Shown: in pieces, positions 49,805-59,374 of the stretch
Numbering within the stretch: the first letter of the stretch is position 1
How the letters are laid out: each line of letters starts with the position of its first letter
DNA from: Streptomyces natalensis ATCC 27448
Lineage (GTDB): Bacteria > Actinomycetota > Actinomycetes > Streptomycetales > Streptomycetaceae
Assembly (NCBI RefSeq): GCF_000935125.1
Contig: NZ_JRKI01000029.1
Location: forward strand, 496,001 to 560,000
DNA length: 64,000 nucleotides
Direction of reading: 5' to 3'
Notes under the pieces: generated by a model
Database searches by the model: none
Seen by the model: only the letters and a program-made list of their open reading frames with translations
Told to the model about the DNA's origin: nothing
Made by a program: the position numbers and the translations under genes

Positions 49805-50731
49805 CTACGCCCATGTCGGCGTCCAGATCTCACCGGCGGTGTGATCGCGCCGCCCGGAGCGGAAGTGGTCGCGGAGCGCGGCGAGCGCCGGGTGGGCGTT
49901 GTCGTGGTGCCATACCAGTGAGTGCGGATAGACCGGTGTCGGGTCCCGCACGGCGATGCGCCGCAGGCCGTGGTCGGCGGGCCAGACGAGCCTGGTCTGC
50001 TCGCCGACGAAGGTCGCCAGTGAACGGGAGTCGGCGATGGTGTCGAGCAGGGGCTCGGTGCCGAAGTCGGGACCGGTGATCTCGATGGTGAGCGCGAACG
50101 CGGCGGCGAGGGCGTCGTAGTAGGCGCCCCACTCGGTGCCGGGAACGAGGCCGGGCATCCAGATCCGGTGCCCGAAGAGGTCCGCGGGCGTCACCGCACG
50201 GGCGGCGGCGAGCTCGTGTTGCGGTCCGGTGAGCAGCTGGATCGGCTCGTCGCGGACCCGGGCGGCCACGATGTCGTCGGGGAGCTGCCGACCGGGCATG
50301 GTGACGGCGCGGAAGGATGCGTCGATCGTGCCGGACCGGATGGCGTTGACGGCCGCGTCGGCGTCGAAGAGGGTGACGACATCGAGCTCGATCTCGGGGT
50401 GCACGCGGTGGAAGTCGCGCAGCAGGCCGGCCGGGGCGAGGCGTCGGCCGATCACGTCGACGCGCAGCGCGCGGTGGCCGGGACGCACCGAGGCGAGGGC
50501 CCGCTCTTCGGCCCGTAGGAGATCGCGGGCGTGCGGCAGGAACGCCTGTCCGTCGATGGTGAGCTTCGCTCCCCGCGGGGTGCGGGTGAACAGCCGCACC
50601 CCGATGGTCTTCTCCAGCGTGGCGACGCGTTTGGAGACGGCCTGCTGGGTGATCGACAGGTCGGCGGCGGCGTCCTGGAACCGCCCGGCGTCCGCGGCGG
50701 CCACGAAGGTGCGCACAGCATCCAGATCCAC
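49805..50731 (-). CDS. LysR-family transcriptional regulator
   Basis: The 308-residue protein has the LysR winged helix at the N-terminus (LDAVRTFVAAADAGRFQDAA; ITQQAVSKRVATLEKTIGVR; LFTRTPRG) and a substrate-binding effector domain (ELDVVTLFDADAAVNAIRSG; PDDIVAARVRDEPIQLLTGP). LysR proteins commonly bind between themselves and a divergent gene. Here the divergent gene is the MFS exporter starting 129 bases away, the probable target. I chose GTG 50731, the standard family start (Val-Asp-Leu-Asp); the frame is open to 50806 without support. The ligand is unknown. Confidence 0.9.
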   Translation of the reverse strand: MDLDAVRTFVAAADAGRFQDAAADLSITQQAVSKRVATLEKTIGVRLFTRTPRGAKLTIDGQAFLPHARDLLRAEERALASVRPGHRALRVDVIGRRLAPAGLLRDFHRVHPEIELDVVTLFDADAAVNAIRSGTIDASFRAVTMPGRQLPDDIVAARVRDEPIQLLTGPQHELAAARAVTPADLFGHRIWMPGLVPGTEWGAYYDALAAAFALTIEITGPDFGTEPLLDTIADSRSLATFVGEQTRLVWPADHGLRRIAVRDPTPVYPHSLVWHHDNAHPALAALRDHFRSGRRDHTAGEIWTPTWA

Positions 50732-50859
50732 GCCGGCCAGAGTATCTGCACAACGCCTGGTTGTGGTTTCCTGGCCGATCGGTTGTTTGAGCTCGCCATC
50801 CGCCAACCGCTTTGATGCCGGTGGTCAGCTTGTGGTTGTTCGGATCGGCGTGAGGTGCG

Positions 50860-52110
50860 GTGGGTATGACGCGTAGGCGGGGGCTGGGCAGGCAGTTCGG
50901 GTGGTTGTGGGCGGCGTTCGCGGTCAGCTCGTACGGCACAGGGTTCGGGTTCGGTGCGCTTCCGCTGATCGCGGTCCTGGTGCTGCACTCCGGGCCGGCC
51001 CAGGTGGCGGCGCTGGCCGCCGCGGGACGGGCAGTGGGAGCCCTGGTGGCGGTGCCGCTCGGTCCGTGGGTGGAGTTCCGGCGTAAGCGGCCGGTGATGG
51101 TGGCGATGGATCTGATCCGGTTCGCGGCGTTGCTGAGCGTTCCCGCCGCGTTCGCGCTCGGCCGGCTCGGCTTCGCCCAGCTCCTCCTCGTCTCCGTGGC
51201 CACCGCCGCGGCCGATATCGCCTTCAAGGCGGCCGGCGGTGCGTATCTCAAGGCGCTCGTGGCGCCGCAGGACCTGCTGATCGCGAACAGCCGGTTCGAG
51301 TCCACGACGTGGACCGCGACGGTGGTCGGACCGCCGCTCGGCGGGGCGGCGATCGGGCTGTTCGGCCCGGTGACGACCGTGCTGGCCGATGCGGTCAGCT
51401 ACCTGCTCTCGGCGCTGGGCATCCGCGCCATCGGCGGTACGGAACCGCGCCCGGCGCGGACCGGTGCACCGCGGCTGCGAGCAGGCGATCTGCTCACAGG
51501 ATGGCGCCACATCCTCACCCATCCCACGCTGCGTCCGCTGTTCTTCAACTCGATCGTGGTCAACGGCCTGATCATGGCCACCGAGCCGCTGCTCGCCGTA
51601 CTCCTGCTGGGCCGCCTCGGGTTCACACCCTGGCAGTACGGTCTCGCGTTCGCGGCCCCGTGCGTCGGTGGTCTCATCGGCTCACGCCTCGCGCGCCCGC
51701 TCGTGGCGCGGTTCGGGCAGCACAAGGTGCTGCTCACCGCTGGGGCGCTGCGTGCGTGCTGGTCCGTCGGATTGGCGTTCGTCGGGCCCGGTGTCCCCGG
51801 GATCGTCCTCATCATCGCCGTCCAACTCGGCCTGGTGACCAGCTGCGGCCTGTTCGCCCCGGTGCTGGCCACCTACCGGCTCGACCACACCGGCGCCGAC
51901 CGGGTCGCCCGTACCCTGTCCGCGTGGTCGGTCAGCAGCAGCGCCGCCATCGCGGCCCTGACCGCCGTATGGGGTCTGCTGGCCACCCTCACCGGCCCGC
52001 GCACCGCGATCGCCGCCGCCGGAGTGCTGCTCCTGGCCACCCCGCTGCTGCTCCCGCGCCGCGAGAACGCACCCCAAAAGGCGCGGGAACAGGCGGCGAG
52101 CCTCACATGA
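50860..52110 (+). CDS. MFS transporter (12-helix, DHA1-like)
   Basis: The 416-residue membrane protein has about 12 helices: FGWLWAAFAVSSYGTGFGFG, a motif-A-like loop (GPWVEFRRKRPVMVAMDLIR), and AFAAPCVGGLIGSRLARPLV in the second half. It resembles the MFS exporters of the enterobactin-exporter/macrolide-efflux type. GTG 50860 (GAGG four bases upstream) and ATG 50866 are both possible starts. The divergent LysR gene suggests ligand-induced expression. Its 3' end overlaps the convergent hydrolase gene by eight bases. Substrate is unknown. Confidence 0.85.
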   Translation: MGMTRRRGLGRQFGWLWAAFAVSSYGTGFGFGALPLIAVLVLHSGPAQVAALAAAGRAVGALVAVPLGPWVEFRRKRPVMVAMDLIRFAALLSVPAAFALGRLGFAQLLLVSVATAAADIAFKAAGGAYLKALVAPQDLLIANSRFESTTWTATVVGPPLGGAAIGLFGPVTTVLADAVSYLLSALGIRAIGGTEPRPARTGAPRLRAGDLLTGWRHILTHPTLRPLFFNSIVVNGLIMATEPLLAVLLLGRLGFTPWQYGLAFAAPCVGGLIGSRLARPLVARFGQHKVLLTAGALRACWSVGLAFVGPGVPGIVLIIAVQLGLVTSCGLFAPVLATYRLDHTGADRVARTLSAWSVSSSAAIAALTAVWGLLATLTGPRTAIAAAGVLLLATPLLLPRRENAPQKAREQAASLT

Positions 52111-52858
52111 CGGCCCGGCCGAGGTGCCGGACGAAGAACCGGAGCGCGCTGTCGGCCTCGAACCTGGGCAGCTCCTTGTGCCTGCCCGGGTTGACGTGCA
52201 ACGTCTTCTCCTTCGAGGCGAAGGCGTCGAACAGCGCGAGACCGGCCTCGCGCGGGATGTGCTCGTCGTCCCACTGCATGACGAACTCCACCGGGACGGT
52301 GATCTGCCGCGCCGTCCCGGCCAGGGCGTCGGGCCAGTGGAGACCGAGGACCGCGGCGGTGATCCGGGGATCGGACGCCACGAACGGCACCCCCGTCGCG
52401 GTGCCCATGTTCAGGCCGAAGTAGCCGACCGGCCCTTCGGCGCCGATCTCCGGCAGTTCCTGGAGGGCGTCCAGGGTCGCCCGCCACTCGGGTACGGCGC
52501 GCTCCGCCAGGTGCGCGTTGTAGCGGACGACGATCGGTCCTTCCGGCTCGCCCGCCGCCCTGGCCCGGAGCATCGCGTCGACCTCCTGCTCGTCGTACGC
52601 CGTACGCGGCCGGTCGCCGTGACCGGGTGCGTCGATACAGGCGACATGGAAACCACCATGGGTCACGAGGAGGCGTGCCCGGCCCGTCATCGCCGGCCAT
52701 CTCTTGTGCGTGCCGCCGCCGTGGCCCATCAGCACCAGGGGCGCGCGATCGGCACCGGATGCGGGCGACCAGAGCACGCCGGGGATCTCACCGACAGTGA
52801 AATCGCGTTCGATGACACCGTTTGACGATGTCTCCACAGTGAAATGCAAAGAATTCAT
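52103..52858 (-). CDS. Alpha/beta-hydrolase fold protein with Asn at the nucleophile position
   Basis: The 251-residue protein follows the dienelactone-hydrolase-like plan: PLVLMGHGGGTHKRWPAMTG (oxyanion region), CIDAPGHGDRPRT, VGYFGLNMGTATGVPFVASD, VEFVMQWDDEHIPREAGLAL (catalytic Asp region) and NPGRHKELPRFEAD (catalytic His). The nucleophile elbow reads Gly-Leu-Asn-Met-Gly; relatives have Gly-Leu-Ser-Met/Leu-Gly. A single base change AGC to AAC (codon at 52409-52411) would explain it. The protein may be inactive, a binding protein, or a sequence-error victim. The gene sits behind a 19-codon leader ORF and a hairpin, suggesting attenuation control. Confidence 0.85.
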   Translation of the reverse strand: MNSLHFTVETSSNGVIERDFTVGEIPGVLWSPASGADRAPLVLMGHGGGTHKRWPAMTGRARLLVTHGGFHVACIDAPGHGDRPRTAYDEQEVDAMLRARAAGEPEGPIVVRYNAHLAERAVPEWRATLDALQELPEIGAEGPVGYFGLNMGTATGVPFVASDPRITAAVLGLHWPDALAGTARQITVPVEFVMQWDDEHIPREAGLALFDAFASKEKTLHVNPGRHKELPRFEADSALRFFVRHLGRAVM

Positions 52859-52872
52859 TGGCTGTTGCCTTT

Positions 52873-52902
52873 CGGGAGTGCCTTGTTGTTGAGGCGCTCC
52901 CG
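52873..52902 (-). promoter_or_regulatory. Leader-RNA hairpin before the hydrolase gene
   Basis: CGGGAGTGCC (52873-52882) pairs with GGCGCTCCCG (52893-52902) in nine of ten positions, one mismatch, around a 10-base loop. On the minus-strand transcript it falls between the leader ORF stop (52913) and the hydrolase start (52858), with the AAAGG ribosome-binding purines right after it. It can act as an attenuator or translational switch. Confidence 0.55.
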
Positions 52903-52912
52903 GCAGCGACAG

Positions 52913-52972
52913 CTACGTCAATCGCCCGACCGTGACGGCGAAGGGGAGCACCCACACAGATACAGCGTTCAC
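52913..52972 (-). CDS. Probable 19-residue leader peptide
   Basis: GTG at 52972 begins a 19-codon frame encoding MNAVSVWVLPFAVTVGRLT. It is preceded, five bases away, by AGGAGGTGA (52978-52986), complementary to the 16S anti-Shine-Dalgarno end over nine bases. No other gene in this window has a site this strong. The stop lies 55 bases before the hydrolase start, with a hairpin between. Layout matches leader-peptide attenuation, where ribosome position on the short ORF controls the hairpin. The signal sensed is unknown. Confidence 0.5.
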   Translation of the reverse strand: MNAVSVWVLPFAVTVGRLT

Positions 52973-52986
52973 GGGTCTCACCTCCT

Positions 52987-53252
52987 GGCGCGATGTCACG
53001 ATCAGCTGCAAGCTACCAGCCCGAATGTCGTCCCGCCGAATCCTTATTCGCCACCGTTTTCCCCGCCCCTCCCCACCCGGACAACCGCACCCAAGTCGGC
53101 GTGAATTCAAGCCCGTTCGCGGCTGCGGGAAACGGAACGGCCGTTCGTCTCTTCTTCACTTACCGGATGCGGCCGAAGCCGCTTGGCGGATTCTAAGGTT
53201 GCGCCCGTGCCGCCCCCCCCGAACGCTCGCCACTTCTGTCCGGAGGACAGCC
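52987..53252. other. Divergent upstream region of the leader ORF and phosphoesterase gene
   Basis: About 270 bases without a gene, carrying promoters for the minus-strand leader ORF and the plus-strand phosphoesterase. No clear -10/-35 pair or repeat was recognised. The open frame running through it on the plus strand is an unsupported extension of the phosphoesterase gene. Confidence 0.45.
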
Positions 53253-54146
53253 ATGACCGAAGTCAAGGCACCCAAGCGCAGACGCCGTCGTTCCCTCACC
53301 GCACTGGCCGGGGGCATGGCCCTCGCCGTCACCTCGCTCGGGCTGTGGGCCATCACCGGGTCCACCGCCTCGGCCGTCTCCCTGCCGACGCCCGACCATG
53401 TCGTGGTCGTGGTGATGGAGAACCACGCCTACTCCCAGGTGATCGGCAGCTCCAGCGCGCCGTACATCAACAACACCCTCAAGGCGGGTGGCGCCAACCT
53501 CACCCAGTCCTTCGCGCTCACCCACCCCAGCGAGCCGAACTACTACATGCTGTTCTCGGGCTCCAACCAGGGCCGCACCGACGACAGTTGCGTCCCGGTC
53601 CAGTCCCTCTCCGCGCCCAACCTCGGCTCCGAGCTGATCGGCGCCGGAAAGACCTGGGACAGCTACAACGAGGACCTGCCCAGCGAAGGTTCGACGGTCT
53701 GTAGCAGCGGCAACTACGCGCAGAAGCACAACCCCTGGTTCGGCTTCTCCAACGTGCCGCTCAACACCGCCAAGACCATGGCGCAGTTCCCGACCGACTA
53801 CAGCACGCTGCCGAAGGTCTCCTTCGTCGTGCCGAACCTGTGCAACGACATGCACGACTGCTCGGTCGCCACCGGCGACACCTGGATCAAGAACAAGCTG
53901 AGTGCGTACGCGACGTGGGCGCAGTCCCACAACAGCATCCTGGCCGTCACCTTCGACGAGGACAACAAGCAGTCAGGCAACCGCATTCCCACCGTCCTGT
54001 ACGGAGCGCATGTCGCCCCCGGCAGCTCCAGCGCCACCACCTACAACCACTACAACATGCTCCGCACGCTGGAAGACCTCGCAGGTCTGACCACGCACGC
54101 CGGCAACGCCGCCACCGCGTCCGACATCACCGGCATCTGGAACTGA
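53253..54146 (+). CDS. Secreted phosphoesterase (acid phosphatase / phospholipase C superfamily)
   Basis: The 297-residue protein has a basic N-terminus and signal peptide (SLTALAGGMALAVTSLGLWA) and a phosphoesterase domain: HVVVVVMENHAYSQVIG (metal-binding ENH), THPSEPNYYMLFSG (catalytic-site Pro-Ser-Glu-Pro-Asn), SYNEDLPSEG, FVVPNLCNDMHDC and ILAVTFDEDN. This is the layout of small secreted acid phosphatases related to phospholipase C. GGAGG precedes the ATG at 53253. It is followed after five bases by the MFS gene, so the two are probably co-transcribed. Phosphate control is plausible but no PHO box was recognised. Confidence 0.88.
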   Translation: MTEVKAPKRRRRRSLTALAGGMALAVTSLGLWAITGSTASAVSLPTPDHVVVVVMENHAYSQVIGSSSAPYINNTLKAGGANLTQSFALTHPSEPNYYMLFSGSNQGRTDDSCVPVQSLSAPNLGSELIGAGKTWDSYNEDLPSEGSTVCSSGNYAQKHNPWFGFSNVPLNTAKTMAQFPTDYSTLPKVSFVVPNLCNDMHDCSVATGDTWIKNKLSAYATWAQSHNSILAVTFDEDNKQSGNRIPTVLYGAHVAPGSSSATTYNHYNMLRTLEDLAGLTTHAGNAATASDITGIWN

Positions 54147-54151
54147 CGCCT

Positions 54152-55543
54152 GTGTACCTCGCGGATTCCCGTAGCACCACGTCAGCCGCCGCCCCGAACA
54201 CCCGCTCGGGGCGGCGGCCCGCCGTGCCCGGCGCCGTCCTGTCCCTCGGTGCGGTCAGCCTGATCACCGATGTCTCCTCGGAAATGGTCACCGCCGTCCT
54301 CCCGCTCTACGTGGTCGCGGCTCTCGGCCTCTCGCCCCTCGGCTTCGGGCTGCTGGACGGCATCAACAACGGTGTCGGCGCGCTGGTCCGGCTGGTCGGC
54401 GGCCACCTCGCGGACCGGGGCGGCCGGCGGCACAAGGTGGTGGCAGGGCTCGGATACGGACTGTCCGCCCTGTGCAAACCGCTGTTCCTGTTCGTGCACA
54501 CCCTCCCCGGCATCAGCGCCGTGCTGGCCGCCGACCGCACGGGCAAGGGCCTTCGGACCGCCCCCCGGGACGCGATGATCTCGCTGGCCACGCGGCCCGA
54601 ACACCGGGGCAGGGCATTCGGTGTGCACCGCGCCATGGACACCACCGGCGCCATGCTCGGCCCGCTGACGGCGTTCGCCGTGCTCCGGGCCACGGTCGAC
54701 GGCTATGACGCGGTCTTCGCGGTCAGCGGCTGCATCGCCGCACTCGGGGTCCTCGTCCTGGTCCTCTTCGTGCCGCGCAGGATCACCGCCGAGACGGCCC
54801 CGACGGCCACACCCGGGGCCACCCCGGCGGCCCCTCCCGAGCCGGCCCCGGCGGCCACACCCGCGACCACCTCCGCGACCGCCGCTCGGGGCGCCACCCC
54901 CGCCCCGTCCGGCCCCACCCTGCGCGACGCGCTCGCGCTGCTGCGCCGCCCCGGCCTGCGCCGCCTCACGCTCTGCGCCGCCCTGCTCGGGCTCACCACC
55001 GTCAGCGACGCCTTCCTCTATCTGCTCCTCCAACGCGAACTGCGCCTGCCCGCCCACCTCTTCCCGCTGCTGCCGCTCGGCACGGCCGCGGCGTTTCTGC
55101 TGCTCGCGGTCCCGATGGGCGCGCTCGCGGACCGTATGGGCCGTCTCCGGCTCTTCCTGGCAGGACACGGCGTCCTGCTGCTCGGCTACGGCCTGGTGCT
55201 CGCCCGCGTGCACGGCGCCCCGGTCGCGGTCTCCGTCGCCGTCCTGGTGCTGCACGGCGCGTTCTACGCGGCGACCGACGGGGTCCTCGCGGCCGCCACC
55301 TCCGAAGCCGTCCCGGCCGCACATCAAGGGGCCGGACAAGCCCTGGTGGGCACCGGCCAGGCGCTGGCCCGGTTCGCCTGCTCGCTCGCCTTCGGTGCCG
55401 GCTGGAGCCTGTGGGGCGGGCGACGCGCCCTCGCCGTCACCGCCGTTGCGCTGACCGTCAGCGCGCTCGTCGCATGGGCTGTTCTCCGCCGGAATGCCGG
55501 GGCCACGCATACCGGGGCTGCGCATGCCGAGGCGTCGACCTGA
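54152..55543 (+). CDS. MFS transporter
   Basis: The 463-residue protein has about 12 helices: SLGAVSLITDVSSEMVTAVL (start of helix 1, the pattern of the YajR/UMF-like bacterial MFS group), a motif-A loop (GGHLADRGGRRHKVVAGLGY), DRTGKGLRTAPRDAMIS, HRAMDTTGAMLGPLTAFAVL, and a second half with ADRMGRLRLF. The cytoplasmic loop between halves is a low-complexity Ala/Pro/Thr stretch (about residues 215-250). GTG at 54152 lies five bases after the phosphoesterase stop, so translation is coupled. The pairing suggests export or uptake of a phosphorylated or released compound; that is inference. Confidence 0.85.
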   Translation: MYLADSRSTTSAAAPNTRSGRRPAVPGAVLSLGAVSLITDVSSEMVTAVLPLYVVAALGLSPLGFGLLDGINNGVGALVRLVGGHLADRGGRRHKVVAGLGYGLSALCKPLFLFVHTLPGISAVLAADRTGKGLRTAPRDAMISLATRPEHRGRAFGVHRAMDTTGAMLGPLTAFAVLRATVDGYDAVFAVSGCIAALGVLVLVLFVPRRITAETAPTATPGATPAAPPEPAPAATPATTSATAARGATPAPSGPTLRDALALLRRPGLRRLTLCAALLGLTTVSDAFLYLLLQRELRLPAHLFPLLPLGTAAAFLLLAVPMGALADRMGRLRLFLAGHGVLLLGYGLVLARVHGAPVAVSVAVLVLHGAFYAATDGVLAAATSEAVPAAHQGAGQALVGTGQALARFACSLAFGAGWSLWGGRRALAVTAVALTVSALVAWAVLRRNAGATHTGAAHAEAST

Positions 55544-55616
55544 CCCGGCGCCGCCATTTCTTCCCTCCCCCTCCAGCCGTCCGGCACGGCCGACCGTACG
55601 ACCGATGAGGTGCCGA

Positions 55617-56645
55617 ATGACCCGAACCACCCGCGTCGTGATCCTGCTCGTCGCCGTACTCCTGCTGGGAACGGTCGGCACCGCGGCGGTGTTGCGCGCC
55701 GCCGACCGGTCCGGCCGCCGCGAACAGGAACAGGCGGGTGGTCCGCCCGTCCACCCCGGCACCGTCTCGCTCCGGGCGGCCGCCGCCGGCCGTCAGCTGC
55801 TCGTCCGCAACCTGGCCTGGGGCCCGCACCGCGACGAGATCGCCGCCGTGCCGGCCGACCGGCCCGACGGGCCACGCACCGTGTCCGGCGTGAAGTGCCT
55901 GCGCTTCCATGCGGCCGCCGGTACCGGCATCTGTCTTCAGGCCGTGCACCACGCGTTGGACGACACCTATCGAGCCGTCGTACTCGATTCCCACCTGCGC
56001 GAACGGCATCACTTCCCGGTCGGCGGCGTCCCGACCCGCGCCCGGGTCTCACCCTCCGGGCACCTGGTCGGATGGACGGTGTTCGTCAGCGGAGACTCCT
56101 ACGCCACGGGGACCAACTTCTCCACCCGCACCGCGATCGTCGACACCCGCACCTGGGCGATCGACGACAACCTGGAGTCCTTCGCCGTCACCAAGGACGG
56201 CCGGCCGTACCACGCCTCCGACATCAACATCTGGGGCGTCACCTTCGCCGATGACAACCGCTTCTACGCCACGCTGGCGACCGGCGGCCAGACCTACCTC
56301 GTCCGGGGCGATGTCAGCGCCCGCACCCTCACCACACTGCACGGAAACGTCGAATGCCCCTCGCTCTCCCCCGACGGCACCCGGATCGCGTACAAAAAAC
56401 GCGTCCACGGAGCCTCGCCGGATGCCCCGTGGCGGCTGTACGTACTCAATCTGCGCACCATGTCCGAGACCCCCACCGCCGAGCGGCGCAACATCGACGA
56501 CCAGGCCCTCTGGGCCAACGGCTCCACCCTGGTCTACGCCCTCGCCGGCGATTACGGCTCGGATCTGTGGACCGTACCGGCCGACGGCAGCGGCAAGGCC
56601 CAGCGGCTGATGCTCTCGGCCCTGGCTCCGGCATATCTGCCCTGA
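55617..56645 (+). CDS. TolB-like beta-propeller protein, membrane-anchored
   Basis: The 342-residue protein has an N-terminal anchor (RVVILLVAVLLLGTVGTAAV) and an exported region with repeats of the TolB/PD40 type (VSPSGHLVGWTVFVSGDSYA; CPSLSPDGTRIAYKKRVHG; ALWANGSTLVYALAGDYGSD; LWTVPADGSGKAQRLM). Such propellers bind partner proteins or ligands rather than catalyse. ATG 55617 has GAGG six bases upstream; ATG 55605 is an alternative. It follows the MFS gene by 73 bases on the same strand and may be the last gene of that operon. Confidence 0.8.
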   Translation: MTRTTRVVILLVAVLLLGTVGTAAVLRAADRSGRREQEQAGGPPVHPGTVSLRAAAAGRQLLVRNLAWGPHRDEIAAVPADRPDGPRTVSGVKCLRFHAAAGTGICLQAVHHALDDTYRAVVLDSHLRERHHFPVGGVPTRARVSPSGHLVGWTVFVSGDSYATGTNFSTRTAIVDTRTWAIDDNLESFAVTKDGRPYHASDINIWGVTFADDNRFYATLATGGQTYLVRGDVSARTLTTLHGNVECPSLSPDGTRIAYKKRVHGASPDAPWRLYVLNLRTMSETPTAERRNIDDQALWANGSTLVYALAGDYGSDLWTVPADGSGKAQRLMLSALAPAYLP

Positions 56646-56677
56646 TGCGCCCGGCACTCGGCTCCGCTCGGCCGCGC

Positions 56678-57217
56678 TCAGCCCACCGTCTGGTCGCCGT
56701 CGGGCAGATCCTCGACCGTCACCTTCCCCCGCGGCACGGCGAGTTCGTCGGCCACGACCCCGGCCACGCCGTCCGGGTCGGGCCCAGCGGGTAGGGGAAC
56801 CTGCTCGCCCTCCCCGTAGCTTTCGATCGCCTTGCGGAAATAGCTCGGATCCCAGGCACCGACGGCGCCCCTGACCTCCACCGCGCGTACCCCTCGCAGC
56901 GCGATCCGCTGCTTGACGGCAGCGAGGATCCGATCCGACCGATACTCCCCCGGCACCTGAAACAAGCTGGCGTGCGCTCCCACTTTTACACCGCCCCGAA
57001 GTCGGACGGTCACCGTCAGACAACTGGTCACACTCGGGTAGGTGAGCGTCCCACCGGGCCCGATCTCGCCGACCTGCCCCTCAGTAATCCTGATGTTGGC
57101 GGTCGCGGGGGTGACGGCACTCGCGACCGCCGGCTGAGCCTGGGCCATGAGCACCCCCGTGGCACCCAGGCATAAGGCCGGCCACCGTATCGACGCCACA
57201 TTGCCTCCGTTTCCCAC
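56678..57217 (-). CDS. Secreted protein of unknown function
   Basis: The 179-residue product has a signal peptide (WPALCLGATGVLMAQAQPAV, cleavage after the Ala-rich stretch) and a soluble domain with ITEGQVGEIGPGGTLTYPSV, LRGGVKVGAHASLFQVPGEY and YFRKAIESYGEGEQVPLPAG. GTG 57217 (GGGAG upstream) and GTG 57199 (GGAGG upstream) are both plausible starts. No family was recognised. It is convergent with the TolB-like gene (33 bases between stops) and downstream of the HAD gene, from which a terminator separates it. Confidence 0.65.
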   Translation of the reverse strand: MGNGGNVASIRWPALCLGATGVLMAQAQPAVASAVTPATANIRITEGQVGEIGPGGTLTYPSVTSCLTVTVRLRGGVKVGAHASLFQVPGEYRSDRILAAVKQRIALRGVRAVEVRGAVGAWDPSYFRKAIESYGEGEQVPLPAGPDPDGVAGVVADELAVPRGKVTVEDLPDGDQTVG

Positions 57218-57284
57218 CCTGTCTCCCTTTCTCCTACTGCCGCCGCGTACGACGGCGTCACGTGCCGCGCGCCGGGCACCGAAA

Positions 57285-57325
57285 GGGCCGCACCGCCCAC
57301 GTCGATGACGGGGACGGTGCGGCCC
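57285..57325 (-). terminator. Terminator of the HAD phosphatase gene
   Basis: GGGCCGCACCG (57285-57295) pairs perfectly with CGGTGCGGCCC (57315-57325), an 11-pair stem with a 19-base loop. On the minus strand it follows the HAD stop (57336) by ten bases and is trailed by TTTC, so it fits an intrinsic terminator. Confidence 0.8.
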
Positions 57326-57335
57326 GCGGCTCCGG

Positions 57336-58607
<1,272 letters not shown>

Positions 58608-58912
58608 AAAAGGTACTCCTGTCGAACGAGGACTCGACTGCGGACGGTAACGCATGGCAGGCCGGCGTTGTACGCCGCCCGGCTGACCGGGGGTTACCCG
58701 AAGGTGAACAACGAGCGGCGACCGAACAGCTCATCGGGCAGCGGGTTGTTGAGGCAGGCCGCCGGGCCGCCGCCGCTCCCCCGCACGATCGGCGCGTTCG
58801 TCTCGCGTGCCGCTGCAATCGGAGGCGAACTGGAGAGAAGACGGCGGTCACGCCGCCCGGTGACGCCAGAAACGCGCCGACCGGTCACGAAGCCACGAAA
58901 TCAGGAGCCGTC
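58608..58912. other. Divergent intergenic region
   Basis: About 300 bases between the HAD gene and the small basic-protein gene. It should hold both promoters. No repeat, palindrome or gene was recognised; AGGAG just before 58913 is the ribosome binding site of the next gene. Confidence 0.45.
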
Positions 58913-59239
58913 ATGCCCGCGGGGTCGAGCAAGAAGCGTGAGCGTCAGTACGAGCACATCAAGGAAAGCGCCGAAGAACGAGGCGAGTCCACCAAGCGCG
59001 CCAAGGAGATCGCCGCCCGGACCGTGAACAAGGAACGCGCACGCTCCGGCGAGTCGAGGACCGCGAGCAGGGTCTCCGTGCGGGACCCGAAGTCCGCCTC
59101 GCAACGGGGCGGCGAACGCTCCCACAGCGGGGCCCAGGGCCCGACCAGGGACCAGCTGTACGAGGAAGCCAAGAAGAAGAACATCGAGGGCCGTTCCCAT
59201 ATGAACAAACAGGAACTCCGCAACGCCCTCGGCCGCTGA
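58913..59239 (+). CDS. Small basic helical protein with Rho-N/SAP-like C-terminus
   Basis: The 108-residue protein is rich in Lys, Arg, Glu and Ser: KKRERQYEHIKESAEERGES, then RAKEIAARTVNKERARSGES, a disordered middle, and a C-terminal helix pair LYEEAKKKNIEGRSHMNKQE followed by LRNAL, the pattern of Rho N-terminal/SAP-like nucleic-acid-binding motifs. Homologues in Streptomyces are often labelled plasmid stabilisation protein without proof. AGGAG precedes the ATG. Probably nucleoid-associated or stress-related; this is inference. Confidence 0.8.
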   Translation: MPAGSSKKRERQYEHIKESAEERGESTKRAKEIAARTVNKERARSGESRTASRVSVRDPKSASQRGGERSHSGAQGPTRDQLYEEAKKKNIEGRSHMNKQELRNALGR

Positions 59240-59374
59240 CTGCGGCCCCGGTGCAGCCGCATGGCGTCGGCCGTGCGCCCGCCGCACCCACAGGATACTC
59301 AGGGCGACCGGTAGGTCAACTCCCTTGCCCTCACTGGCTGTTGAGGGCGGAGGGATCGCGTGCGGCCGAGCCGG

